NCBI RefSeq assembly: GCF_007744075.1
Contig: NZ_CP036266.1
Location: 5,937,748-6,001,747, forward strand
From: Gimesia chilikensis
GTDB taxonomy: Bacteria; Planctomycetota; Planctomycetia; Planctomycetales; Planctomycetaceae
DNA: 64,000 nt
Direction of reading: 5' to 3'
Below are positions 46,139 through 55,447 of the stretch, piece by piece. Position 1 is the stretch's first letter, and the number at the start of each line of letters is the position of its first letter. A program made the position numbers and the translations under genes. The notes below the pieces were generated by a model. The model ran no database searches. It was not told where the DNA came from and worked only from the letters and a program-made list of their open reading frames with translations.

Positions 46139-47593
46139 TTAAGTCAAAGCGCCCTGCATGGGCTGTTCGCTGTCTTCCGGGTTTGGCTCCGCAAAATGAT
46201 CTTCGATCACTCGCATCTCTTTCCAGCGTCCCGCCTGGAACCGAATCAGGTAACCGATTCCCATGATCGAGATATAGGAAGTACAGGCCACCCAGCTGCC
46301 AAACAGCTTTTCGTCGGCGTCCGCATACATCCAGATCAGGAACGTGGGAATTACCATCACCGCCCAGCCGGTCAACAGCGAGAAGAACATACAGAAACGC
46401 GTATCGCCGGCACCACGGATGGCCGATCCAAAGACGACCACCAGGGCATCGAAGAACGAGAACAGAGCCGCAAAGCGCAGTAAAATCACCGCCGCCTGTT
46501 TGACCTTGAGAAAGTCTTCCGTGATGATATCCGGTTCATAGGGGCGTAGTAACAGATCAGGAAAGCCGATGTAAATCACTGCAAACAGCAGCATATACGC
46601 CGCTGAGGCCGCAAACGCTTTCCAGGTGGTTCTGACCGCCAGCTGCGGACGTCCTTCACCAATCCGCTTGCCCACCAGGGTCATCACCGCAGTCCCGACC
46701 CCCATCATAGGCACAAAGGCCAGCGAGTTCAGGTTAAAGGCAATCGTGGTTGCTGCCAGCTCGATCTTCCCAATCCGCCCCACCAGTACGATGAACAGCG
46801 TGAAGCCGATGATGTCGATGAAATACAGCAGCCCGTTGGGAAACCCGTAACGGATCAGACGCACAAACAGTTCCCGATTAAACTGCCAGTGATTGAACAG
46901 TCCATACAGACGGGCCTCATGCTTGGCCAGAATGATAAACAGATACAGCAACAGTGTCACCACATTCGCAGCTACCGTAGCAATCGCGGCACCGCGGATT
47001 CCCAGTGCCGGTATCGGTCCGACTCCGAAAATCAGCCAGTAATCCAAGAGCATATTTACGAGTACGCTCACCAGGTTGACCCACATGACCACCATGGTCT
47101 GACTGCGTCCCGTGTAGAAACAGGAGAGCACCGTCGACAACAGCGCGGGCCCCGATCCCAGACACAGAATCGAAAAGTACTCTGCTTCCAGGGTCTGAAC
47201 TTCGGGCGTATGACCGATCCAGTGAAAGAAGGTTCCCGCGAAAGGAACGCCTAACAGCAGCAGACCGCCCCAGATCAGCGCCAGGTACACGCCCTGCCAG
47301 ACCGATTCGGAAACACGCTGCCTCTGATTTGCTCCCTCGTACTGTGCCACGAATGTATTCACATACATGGCTTTGCCCATCGCGATCGACATGATCGTCC
47401 ATTGGATCATGCCTGCAGGCAACGCCGCAGCCACCGCATCCGTCGACCACCAGGTCAGAAAGATCCGGTCCACCACATGCATGATCGACAGCGACCCGCA
47501 GCTCAGCACCAGGGGCACTGCCACATTGGTCAGTTCGCGCAGGCTCCCCGGCGTCACAGTGGAGGTGTGCTGGTTGAGGGCAGAATCTTCCAT
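46139..47593 (-). CDS. MATE-family efflux transporter
   Basis: 484 residues from ATG at 47593 (MEDSALNQHTS); a GTG six codons upstream is possible. Twelve hydrophobic segments are visible, in the two six-helix bundles typical of MATE (NorM/DinF) exporters, with ELTNVAVPLVLSCGSLSIMHVVDRIFL in helix 1 and GIRGAAIATVAANVV and FVPMMGVGTAVMTLVGKRIGEG in the conserved loop regions. These sodium- or proton-driven antiporters export drugs or metabolites. The gene is convergent with the lipoate ligase gene (12 bases between stops). A 7-base inverted repeat lies about 38 bases upstream of its start. Confidence 0.9.
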   Translation of the reverse strand: MEDSALNQHTSTVTPGSLRELTNVAVPLVLSCGSLSIMHVVDRIFLTWWSTDAVAAALPAGMIQWTIMSIAMGKAMYVNTFVAQYEGANQRQRVSESVWQGVYLALIWGGLLLLGVPFAGTFFHWIGHTPEVQTLEAEYFSILCLGSGPALLSTVLSCFYTGRSQTMVVMWVNLVSVLVNMLLDYWLIFGVGPIPALGIRGAAIATVAANVVTLLLYLFIILAKHEARLYGLFNHWQFNRELFVRLIRYGFPNGLLYFIDIIGFTLFIVLVGRIGKIELAATTIAFNLNSLAFVPMMGVGTAVMTLVGKRIGEGRPQLAVRTTWKAFAASAAYMLLFAVIYIGFPDLLLRPYEPDIITEDFLKVKQAAVILLRFAALFSFFDALVVVFGSAIRGAGDTRFCMFFSLLTGWAVMVIPTFLIWMYADADEKLFGSWVACTSYISIMGIGYLIRFQAGRWKEMRVIEDHFAEPNPEDSEQPMQGALT

Positions 47594-47630
47594 CCGGAAC
47601 AATCCGATCACGATAAAGAGAGCGCTGACT

Positions 47631-47649
47631 TACAATCGAGAGGATTGTA
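47631..47649. promoter_or_regulatory. Inverted repeat upstream of the MATE gene
   Basis: TACAATC-GAGAG-GATTGTA, a perfect 7-base inverted repeat with a 5-base spacer, 38 bases upstream of the MATE start. It could be an operator. The rest of the 348-base region (47594-47941) shows nothing else. Confidence 0.35.
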
Positions 47650-47941
47650 GTGAAGAGAAACAGAATCGGCGAAGCCGGTCCATCAGCATATCACAAATTT
47701 CATAAACTGACCTCTCCACGACACGCTCGTTGCTGCAGAAGTTCGCAATTCAAAGGAAACACAGCGTCGCCTCCCGGGAAAAACCAGGCCGATTATGTGT
47801 TCATTTTCCCAGCATTTGCAATTTCATCTGGACCTGATTGGCGATTCCTAGTTTAATTCGCGATCTATACGGGCCAGTTCCGGATTTCAGCCGAGTGATT
47901 TATATCATTTCGACAGTCACCCACGAGCATAACCCATAGAT

Positions 47942-50071
47942 ATGAATAGACTTACAAACAACATACCGATCTCGAATTCCAGAGTATCTACCGTGAACAG
48001 CTTTACCAGAATTCTGCATTACGTCTGGCCTTTCCGCCGTCGACTGATTACCGCATTCTTTTTTGCCGTCCTGGTCGCCATTCTCTGGGGGGCGAATCTG
48101 TCCGTCACCTTCCTGGTGGTCAAGGTACTCCTGCAGGGTGAACGCATCGATCAGTACGTGCAGGCGCAAATCGTTGAGACCGAGGACACGATCAAGGACA
48201 AGGAACGGGTCCTCAAAGAAATCTCCGGTAAACTGCAGGCGTATCAGATCGATCACTCAGTTGAAGACCTCTCCACAGCCGAGGCCGATGCCACCAAGTT
48301 TGCCGATGCCCCGGTGAAACTGCTCAGCGAACATTCACGACAGCAGGAGGACATGAGCATCGCCTCCCGCAAACTGTTTGCGCTGAAGTGGATTGAATCC
48401 AACATCCTCCCCTGGGTCCCCGACGACCAGTTCGATACGTTTGCGCTGATCCTGGGACTGCTTCTGGTCACAACGTTTATTAAAGGCCTCTGTATCTTTA
48501 CGCAGGATGTCATCGTGGGAGGCATCGTCGAACTGGCCACGATGTCGATTCGCAAGGAGTGTTTCCGCAAAGCATTGGACCTGGACTACCAGAGCCTCTC
48601 GGATGAAGGGACCGCCTCCCTGATGTCCCGCTTCACGTTTGATATGCAGCAACTCTCCCAGGGCCTGACACTCATGGGGGGGAAAATTATCCGTGAACCC
48701 CTCAAAGCGCTGGCCTGTGTCGTATTCGCTTTCATGGTCAACTGGCGTCTGACGCTCCTTTCATTCGTCTTCGCTCCGCTGATCGCCATCGTCTTCTATA
48801 AAATTGGTAAAACACTGAAGCATGCCAGCCAGCGAATGATGGAAAGCATGTCCCGCATCTACAAAACACTGGAAGAATCCTTCGAAAGCTCGAAGGTCAT
48901 TATCGCCTTCAACGGTGCACGCAAACACCGCAGTCGCTTCCATCACGAAAATAAGGAGTACTTCAAAAAGGCACTCCGCATCGTCCGGATCGACTCTCTC
49001 ACCAGCCCCACCACCGAAATGCTGGGGTTGATGGCGATCTTTATCGCCCTGATTCCCGGTTCCTATCTCGTCCTGCGGGGTAAAACGGAAATCTGGGGCA
49101 TTCAACTTGCGTCTGCCCCGATGGACATCGCCACCCTGTCGATGATGTACGCCCTGCTGGCCGGCATCACCGACCCGGCACGAAAAATGTCTTCGGTCTA
49201 TTCAAAACTGAAACGTACCGCTGCTGCCGCCGAACGCATCTTTACGGTCATGGATCGCGAATCGCTCGTTAAAGAAACGACCGATCCCGAGCCGTTCCCG
49301 CAGAAAGTGGAATCGGTTCGCTTCAATAAAATCGATTTCACTTATGCTCAGAGGAAAGAGTCCACCCGCAATAACGAACCGATCCTGGACGGCGTCAACC
49401 TGGAAGTGGCCGCAGGAGAAGTTGTGCTGGTAGTGGGTGAAAACGGTTCCGGTAAATCCACACTCGTGAACCTGCTCCCCCGGTTCTATGATCCGGATAA
49501 AGGTAATATCTTTATCAATGAAGTCGATATCCGCGACATGCGTCTGAGAGACCTGCGCAACCATATCGGCGTCGTCTCACAGGAAACCATGCTCTTCGAC
49601 GATACGATTCTGGAAAACATCCGCTACGGACGCCCGTCCGCCAGCCGCCACGAAATTGAAGTCGTCGCCAAAAAAGCACACGTCTCCCAGTTTGCAGAAC
49701 AGTTGCCTGATGGACTGCACTATGGCGTCGGCGAGAAAGGGCACGAGCTTTCCGGCGGACAGCGCCAGCGAATCGCCCTGGCACGAGCCTTCCTGCGTGA
49801 TCCGAATATTCTGATCCTGGACGAAGCCACCTCGGCCATCGATTCGCAGAGTGAAATCCTGATCCATAAGGCACTCAAGGAATTTGCTCCCGGACGGACC
49901 GTATTCATCATCACGCACTCAGTCGGACAGAGCCTGCTCGAATTTGCGACCCGCGTCGTCGTTATGGATTCGGGGAAAGTCGTTGCCACCGGCCCCCACA
50001 GTACCCTGGTCGACACCTGTCCGCAGTACCAGAACCTGCTCAGCGCCCAGGTCAGACAGCGCACAGCCTGA
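47942..50071 (+). CDS. MsbA-like ABC exporter (fused permease and ATPase)
   Basis: 709 residues. Membrane helix 1 (about 33-63) is followed by an unusual hydrophilic, helical insertion of roughly 95 residues (KDKERVLKEISGKLQAY ... LLSEHSRQQEDMS) before helix 2 (about 160-182), so standard exporters of 580-600 residues are exceeded by this insert. Coupling-helix region KECFRKALDLDYQSLSDEGTASLMSRF is typical of type IV exporters. The nucleotide-binding domain has Walker A GENGSGKST (about 500), HIGVVSQETMLFDDTI (Q loop), signature LSGGQRQR (about 602) and Walker B ILILDEATSAID. It probably moves lipids or hydrophobic compounds outward as a homodimer. The substrate is unknown. Confidence 0.9.
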   Translation: MNRLTNNIPISNSRVSTVNSFTRILHYVWPFRRRLITAFFFAVLVAILWGANLSVTFLVVKVLLQGERIDQYVQAQIVETEDTIKDKERVLKEISGKLQAYQIDHSVEDLSTAEADATKFADAPVKLLSEHSRQQEDMSIASRKLFALKWIESNILPWVPDDQFDTFALILGLLLVTTFIKGLCIFTQDVIVGGIVELATMSIRKECFRKALDLDYQSLSDEGTASLMSRFTFDMQQLSQGLTLMGGKIIREPLKALACVVFAFMVNWRLTLLSFVFAPLIAIVFYKIGKTLKHASQRMMESMSRIYKTLEESFESSKVIIAFNGARKHRSRFHHENKEYFKKALRIVRIDSLTSPTTEMLGLMAIFIALIPGSYLVLRGKTEIWGIQLASAPMDIATLSMMYALLAGITDPARKMSSVYSKLKRTAAAAERIFTVMDRESLVKETTDPEPFPQKVESVRFNKIDFTYAQRKESTRNNEPILDGVNLEVAAGEVVLVVGENGSGKSTLVNLLPRFYDPDKGNIFINEVDIRDMRLRDLRNHIGVVSQETMLFDDTILENIRYGRPSASRHEIEVVAKKAHVSQFAEQLPDGLHYGVGEKGHELSGGQRQRIALARAFLRDPNILILDEATSAIDSQSEILIHKALKEFAPGRTVFIITHSVGQSLLEFATRVVVMDSGKVVATGPHSTLVDTCPQYQNLLSAQVRQRTA

Positions 50072-50229
50072 CAGGTTTCAGGCTGCAGAACGCAGGTTCC
50101 ATGTGGTATTCCCCTCGAAGTCAGATTAAAAACTCGACGCATCAGGCGGGAATCGATATCATATCTACTTGAGTGAGTCGTTCCTGCCCGTCTATTTTTT
50201 CTTATCTGCTCAATCCGGGAATTAATATC

Positions 50230-50802
50230 ATGAGATCAATGATCGTCACTGCACTGCTCGTCCTGCTGGCTGTCGTCCTCTTAGGTGCCGGCATCACACT
50301 GTCATCAGAGAAACCGGTCAGAGCAATGCGTCCCGGCATCGAAAGCGAAGCAGCAGATCCTGCAGAGCGAGATTTCTTCCTGGCTCAGTCCGATGAGAGA
50401 GAACGGGATCGACGTCCCGAACATCCGCCTCATCCGCGGGACCGTCATCCGCGAGAACATCATCCGGAACACGAGCGGCATCGGGCCCATGCGGAAGCAG
50501 AACATCGAAACATTGAACGGGAGATGGACGAACATCGTCACCGGATTCAAAACATGCACGTGGCAGCCGAGCACCTCGAACAGGCGGGTATGCACGATCT
50601 GGCTCATCGAATCCATCAGGAAGCCAGGGAAAACGAACAGCACCTCCGCGAACGCCTCGAACGACATCAGCATGCCGAACATCGGTCACCCCATGCCGGC
50701 CCTGAGGTGCATGAACTGCTCAAGCAGCTTCGCAATGAAGTCCACGAACTCAAACGCGAAGTCCGTGAGCTCCGAGAAACGGTCGCCAGTCAGGCCAAAT
50801 AA
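50230..50802 (+). CDS. Exported His/Arg/Glu-rich protein
   Basis: 190 residues from ATG at 50230 (MRSMIVTALLVLL). One N-terminal hydrophobic helix serves as signal or anchor. The mature part is extremely rich in His, Glu and Arg (RPEHPPHPRDRHPREHHPEH onward), followed by long helical, coiled-coil-like segments (NIEREMDEHRHRIQNMH, RLERHQHAEHRSPH) and a C-terminal heptad region (VHELLKQLRNEVHELKREV). Over 30 histidines suggest metal binding in the periplasm; this is inference from composition. I do not recognise a named family. It follows the ABC exporter by 158 bases. Confidence 0.7.
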   Translation: MRSMIVTALLVLLAVVLLGAGITLSSEKPVRAMRPGIESEAADPAERDFFLAQSDERERDRRPEHPPHPRDRHPREHHPEHERHRAHAEAEHRNIEREMDEHRHRIQNMHVAAEHLEQAGMHDLAHRIHQEARENEQHLRERLERHQHAEHRSPHAGPEVHELLKQLRNEVHELKREVRELRETVASQAK

Positions 50803-50941
50803 TACGTCAAACGGCTAATTTCCGGCTGAGAACATCTGAGAAACACGAATTGATTCGTGTACTGCCAGTCAGTAGAATAATGCAGACCTGTACCCATGCG
50901 TTCTGTCTACATTCTACTGATTGAAAGTCCGGATCTCTAAG

Positions 50942-53803
50942 ATGGCCTCCCCTGCATCGATTTCCTGCCCCCATTGCGCAGCGAGTTTCAATATCAAGTC
51001 CCAGGCTGCTTTCGGGAAAAAAGTCAAATGCCCGAAATGCGAGACGCCATTTGTCATTGAAAAACCGGCCCGGAAATCGTCCAGTCCACGCAAGCAGCAC
51101 AGTCGTCGCTTACCGCAGGCTGATGAGTTTGGTTTTGAAGATGAGTCAGACGAACCCCTGTTCCTGGAAGAGGATGAAACTGACTGGGAAGACGACCTGA
51201 GTGACGGTCCTGCTGTCAGACCTGCGAAACAACCCCGGCAGAAACCAAAACCGACCCGTAAAAAGTCGAAATCGCAGCAGAGCTTTCTGGGCGCGTTGCG
51301 CAAATATGGGTTCTCCCCGTTTGTCGTCTTTCCCCTGGCCATACTGCTCTGTCTGTACGGCTTCTTTTTTGTGACAGGTAATACTGTCAGTACAACGATT
51401 GTGATGTTCATCGTCGTTTTCTTCGCCATGGGGTGCACGGCCGTCGGCGGCATCGGACTGCTGATTCTGGCAGCGGAGGAGAGCTTTGGTGAATTTCTGC
51501 TCTGTTTCTTCGTGCCCCTGTATTCGCTCTTTTATGCCATCACCCGTTTTGAACGGACCAAAGGACCCTTTGCCGCAATCTTCAGCGGAGTAGTCGTCTA
51601 CCTGGTTGTGGGACTGACCCTGATGATCGGGAAAGAAACGCAATCCGGTCCCTTCGCGAAAGATGGTCCGGGTGGACGCGCACAGAACAACGTCGCTCAG
51701 GTCGATCCGGATGCGGATGTTGACCTCGAGGACCTGAAGGAATTTCACATCCAGCTGCATACTCCCCTGCCTCTGGAATGGGCGGAACCCGGAAATACCT
51801 CGGCCAACGTTTTTCAGGAACGACCTTCTGCCTCCATCGGCAGGATGTTTGAAGTGACCAGTTCCCCTGATCCCGATCAGCCAGATGCGCCTGCCAGCCG
51901 GATGAAGTTTCGTGTTTTCCTCCCCCCGAAAGGACAAGGAGAGAAATTCCCCTGCGTGATTGTTCCCCCGGCCGGCTCTACCCTGCTGACAGGCATGGAA
52001 ATCGACGATACCGTTAACACGCAGAACCCGGAACATGAACCTTACGTCAAAGCCGGCTTCGCTGTGATCACCTTTTCCATCGACGGCGACCTCGGTGAAG
52101 GAGATCAGACCAGCAACGCTGAGTTCATCAAGGCACATGAGGCCTTTCGTAGAAGTAAAGCCGGCATGTTGAACTATGCCCAGGCCCTCTCGCTGGCCAA
52201 GTCAACTATTCCGGAAATTGACACCAGCAACATCTTTCTGGCCGGCCACAGTTCAGCCGCCACCCTCTCGCTGCTGTTTGCGGAACACAGTCATCAGCAC
52301 TTCTGGGACCCCGATACAATCAAAGGCTGCCTCGCCTATGCCCCCTCTGTCGATCCCCAGAAGTTTTTTGCAAACCATCTCGGTGAAATCAAACCGTTGA
52401 TTCCCGATGTCGAAGAATTCATCCGCCTCAGTTCTCCCAAAGAACATGCTCAGACCATCCAGTGCCCCGTTTTTCTCTTCCATGCACGCGGAGATCAGGT
52501 GACCTCCTTCGTGGCGTCCCGACAGTTCGCAGAACAGTTGAAAGCACAGGGAGTCGATGTGAAGTTCGTGTCGAGTAACGGCAGCGACCATTACCAGACC
52601 ATGGTCGATGAAGGAGTTCCCCAGGGAATCAAGTGGATTCAGGCTCAACTGAAAGCACAACCTTCACAACCCGCAGAGGACGGTTCTACCGGACTCGATC
52701 CACAACTGGCTGCGATGAAACAGGAGGCCCAGTCGCGGATGGAGAAGACCAGCCAGCTAAAACGAAACAACAACTCAAGCAGTTCGGCGTCCGCGCATCT
52801 GGAAAAGATGCGCGCGTCGCTGGAGAAGATGAGAGTCGCCCGAGATGGAGAAACTCGGAGATACCGGTTTCAAATCGCTGGTTTTACTCCCGAATTTGAA
52901 CAAAAGCTGAAAAAACAAGCGCCCTTTTTTCTGAATTCGCTTGAGTCCTCATTCGACGTTGCCATCCTCGGGACGAAAGGCGACAACGTCATCATCAATT
53001 TTTACGAGATGACAATTACCTTCGATTATGCGGGTGAACTACCACAGGATCTCAGGGAAAAGATTGCCAACGAGAAATCGACTAAAGTGATGCTTTTATC
53101 TGACGCGCCCCTCAAAAACATACCAATCAATCATGAGTCAGCTGAAGACGATCAGAATATTGATCTCATGACTTTCCGTATTAAAAGAATCAGCAGCATA
53201 CGTTTTCCTGGTAATACTTTTGATCCCATCGTGGCCCAGCGTCTGGCTGAAAGATCACTCAGAGGGATTAAAGAATATATCCACGACTCTCTGGTGATCA
53301 ATTATGACGACAAGTGGGCGGCAATTAAATATAAAGCTAACGACGGTAAATTCGGGTTAGGCATGAAGCTGAATGGCAGTTTGCACAGTGCGGGCATCCA
53401 TGTCGACGAAGAATGGATCAAACTGACAGAAGAGGATCTGGCGCTCATTCAAAATACAGGTAAATCTCCCACAGAATCAATGCCGTCTTCACCAGGCAAA
53501 ACGCCCCCCGCTGCCACGGCAAAGCAGAAATATATCATCCACTACGGCGTTTACGGCGGTGACAACGTTACCGACTCAGCACGCCGCTTACTGAAAGGGT
53601 TTGTCTGGGTCGATCAGGAAACGGTGCACTTCAATCCCGATAAGAAAGAGATCACCTTCGAAAATCGCAGCGCTGTCGACCAGGGAGCGCTGGACCGTGC
53701 ACTCAAACGGAATAAATTCTATCAGGTCATGCTTACCCGGGAAGCGATCCCCACTTCTCCCGCAGAGAATACCTCAGACAAGGCCGGTGCAGGGACCGAA
53801 TAA
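50942..53803 (+). CDS. Zinc-ribbon membrane protein fused to an alpha/beta hydrolase domain
   Basis: 953 residues from ATG at 50942 (MASPASIS). An MJ0042-like ribbon (CPHC at about 9-12, CPKC at about 30-33) is followed by a charged linker and about three membrane helices (ILLCLYGFFFVTGNTVS through VVVYLVVGLTLMIG, residues about 125-230). An alpha/beta hydrolase domain of the dienelactone-hydrolase type spans about 330-580, with nucleophile elbow GHSSA (Ser about 435), acid Asp in ARGDQVTS (about 518) and His in GSDHYQTM (about 550). The last 350 residues hold two or three small alpha/beta repeats, including YIIHYGVYGGDNVTDSARR. The substrate is unknown. Confidence 0.75.
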   Translation: MASPASISCPHCAASFNIKSQAAFGKKVKCPKCETPFVIEKPARKSSSPRKQHSRRLPQADEFGFEDESDEPLFLEEDETDWEDDLSDGPAVRPAKQPRQKPKPTRKKSKSQQSFLGALRKYGFSPFVVFPLAILLCLYGFFFVTGNTVSTTIVMFIVVFFAMGCTAVGGIGLLILAAEESFGEFLLCFFVPLYSLFYAITRFERTKGPFAAIFSGVVVYLVVGLTLMIGKETQSGPFAKDGPGGRAQNNVAQVDPDADVDLEDLKEFHIQLHTPLPLEWAEPGNTSANVFQERPSASIGRMFEVTSSPDPDQPDAPASRMKFRVFLPPKGQGEKFPCVIVPPAGSTLLTGMEIDDTVNTQNPEHEPYVKAGFAVITFSIDGDLGEGDQTSNAEFIKAHEAFRRSKAGMLNYAQALSLAKSTIPEIDTSNIFLAGHSSAATLSLLFAEHSHQHFWDPDTIKGCLAYAPSVDPQKFFANHLGEIKPLIPDVEEFIRLSSPKEHAQTIQCPVFLFHARGDQVTSFVASRQFAEQLKAQGVDVKFVSSNGSDHYQTMVDEGVPQGIKWIQAQLKAQPSQPAEDGSTGLDPQLAAMKQEAQSRMEKTSQLKRNNNSSSSASAHLEKMRASLEKMRVARDGETRRYRFQIAGFTPEFEQKLKKQAPFFLNSLESSFDVAILGTKGDNVIINFYEMTITFDYAGELPQDLREKIANEKSTKVMLLSDAPLKNIPINHESAEDDQNIDLMTFRIKRISSIRFPGNTFDPIVAQRLAERSLRGIKEYIHDSLVINYDDKWAAIKYKANDGKFGLGMKLNGSLHSAGIHVDEEWIKLTEEDLALIQNTGKSPTESMPSSPGKTPPAATAKQKYIIHYGVYGGDNVTDSARRLLKGFVWVDQETVHFNPDKKEITFENRSAVDQGALDRALKRNKFYQVMLTREAIPTSPAENTSDKAGAGTE

Positions 53804-53819
53804 TCCGTCAAGCTGCGTC

Positions 53820-55106
53820 CTACGACGCACCTGTGATTTCACTGATATCAATCAGATGCAACTGACGCCCCTGGTCCTTATAAGGACTGTCGATACAGAC
53901 ATAACGGGAATTGGGGCTGTAACGGGGATGCGTGTCGACCCGCCACTCACCGGTGTAGAGTTTTGGTGAATGGAAGTGCCCCAGATCGATTCGCTTCCCG
54001 GAAGCGACATGATACAGGTGCGGCGTCTGCATCCGCTCTTTGCCTTTGGGATACGTATCATTCAGAATCCACTCATTCCCCGGCAGGTAAGTCAGATGTC
54101 CTCCATTGTCCAGCACGCCTTTACCCACTTCTTTGAGTTCGGCACCCGATTCATCTTTGACCAGGAAATCTCCCCATGACGGGCTGTCAGCAGTCGCCTT
54201 GGACTGGGCCAGGATGTGTTCGGGATCACGCCAGATGAAATGCGAGACGAACCCGTTATCGATCACCACCCGCACATCGCTGCCATCCGGACGGGCTGTG
54301 ACCAGCCGAGAGAGGCGTTTGCCATTCGGATACTGCCAGCGATGCAGCGTGATGAACCGGGATCCGTCCGGGCTGAACAACAGGTGGTTAAAGTAATGCT
54401 TGATATCTTTCTGATTTTTGGGGATGGTGCCCGTCTGGGATATTTCCTCCAGTGATAGAATCAGCGTGGATTTACCGGTCTCCAGATCCACCCGGAAGAT
54501 CCCGGAGTCCTTGGGAGCCAGATCCTTGAAATTGGGATCGGAAAAACCGGGATATCCATAGCCGGGTCGCACATCCTGAATCCGCCGGAAATCGGGCGTG
54601 ACCGCAGTCTTCCCATCCGGACTGACCGAATAGATGGGAGAAGGAATGGTGCGTCCCTTTCCAGATTTAACATCCAGAATCCGACTGACGAACTGACCGT
54701 CCTGCCGATCGTTCCAGATGATTTCCGAAGCAGAACCAGGCAGCCACTGCAGCATACATCCCTGTTGCCAGTTCCAGGCGGATGATTCTCCCAGTTCGAT
54801 CCAGCGATCGCCGTCTTCCAGGTCGACCATGCCGATTTTGATCACATCATCGGCCCGGGGCGAACGATGTTCGAAAGCCACTTCCATACCCAGCACGTAG
54901 CGGCTGGTGGGATCAAACTGCAGCTTGTCGTAATAGCCGAACCAGTGATGCCGGGGGCCTTTGGTAATCACCCGCATCGGAGGGAACTTCTGTTCTGCAC
55001 CGGTCTTCTGTTCGGCTCCGAATGAGAGGCTCCCCAGAGCCGAAGCACCCACACCACACATGACCCGAGATACAAATTCACGACGACTGCAGGAATAGTT
55101 CGACAT
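53820..55106 (-). CDS. Tat-type exported beta-propeller protein
   Basis: 428 residues. The N-terminus SCSRREFVSRVMCGVGASALGSLSFGAE is a twin-arginine-like signal. The mature protein looks like a TolB/oligogalacturonate-lyase-type seven-bladed propeller: GYYDKLQFDPTSRYVLGMEV, IYSVSPDGKTAVTPDF, HLLFSPDGSRFITLH and HPRYSPNSRYVCIDS are successive blade strands, each followed by a DLETG- or DVKSG-like turn. His and Tyr residues (HHWFGYYDK) may form a site. I would not assign lyase activity without alignment. It is convergent with the hydrolase fusion gene (16 bases apart). Confidence 0.75.
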   Translation of the reverse strand: MSNYSCSRREFVSRVMCGVGASALGSLSFGAEQKTGAEQKFPPMRVITKGPRHHWFGYYDKLQFDPTSRYVLGMEVAFEHRSPRADDVIKIGMVDLEDGDRWIELGESSAWNWQQGCMLQWLPGSASEIIWNDRQDGQFVSRILDVKSGKGRTIPSPIYSVSPDGKTAVTPDFRRIQDVRPGYGYPGFSDPNFKDLAPKDSGIFRVDLETGKSTLILSLEEISQTGTIPKNQKDIKHYFNHLLFSPDGSRFITLHRWQYPNGKRLSRLVTARPDGSDVRVVIDNGFVSHFIWRDPEHILAQSKATADSPSWGDFLVKDESGAELKEVGKGVLDNGGHLTYLPGNEWILNDTYPKGKERMQTPHLYHVASGKRIDLGHFHSPKLYTGEWRVDTHPRYSPNSRYVCIDSPYKDQGRQLHLIDISEITGAS

Positions 55107-55447
55107 CGGTTTTCTCTCTGTTTTGAGTACCGCGGTTTGGGTAATTGACGCAGTAAAATGATCTTAATTTAATCATTCCAGACTAGAGGACTGATCGGAG
55201 AAAAGCAACTGCAAAGGCTTCCCTGAAAACAGCTTCGAATTAGTTGCACTTCAAACGGGGAGTAACTTCTTTTAAACTCGATACCACCCTATAATGTGGT
55301 GACACTTCACAGCACTTGAACCAGGCAGGCTCCCATCGCTCCACGAGGACAGGAGAACCACATCAGTAGAGTGTTCCTCGACCAACACGACCGGATTTTC
55401 GATATCCTGAATCTCAGAATTCACGACCTACAGGTTCTGTTAATTAT
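55107..55447. other. Intergenic region upstream of glnE
   Basis: 341 bases between divergent genes. It holds two promoter-like sequences on the plus strand: TTGACG (55145-55150), 17 bases, TTTAAT (55168-55173); and TTCTTT (55267-55272), 17 bases, perfect TATAAT (55290-55295). The TATAAT lies inside a small inverted repeat ACCAC-N8-GTGGT. Nothing else. Confidence 0.4.
55267..55295 (+). promoter_or_regulatory. Candidate glnE promoter
   Basis: Perfect TATAAT with a weak -35 (TTCTTT) at 17 bases; the 5' leader would be about 145 bases. The flanking ACCAC/GTGGT arms could bind a regulator. Confidence 0.35.

Noticed and set aside
50064-50085. Hairpin CAGCCTGA / TCAGGCTG at the end of the ABC exporter gene
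   Set aside because: No T tract follows, so I do not call it a terminator.
53814-53829. Hairpin TGCGTC-CTAC-GACGCA between convergent genes
   Set aside because: Short stem without T tracts on either strand.
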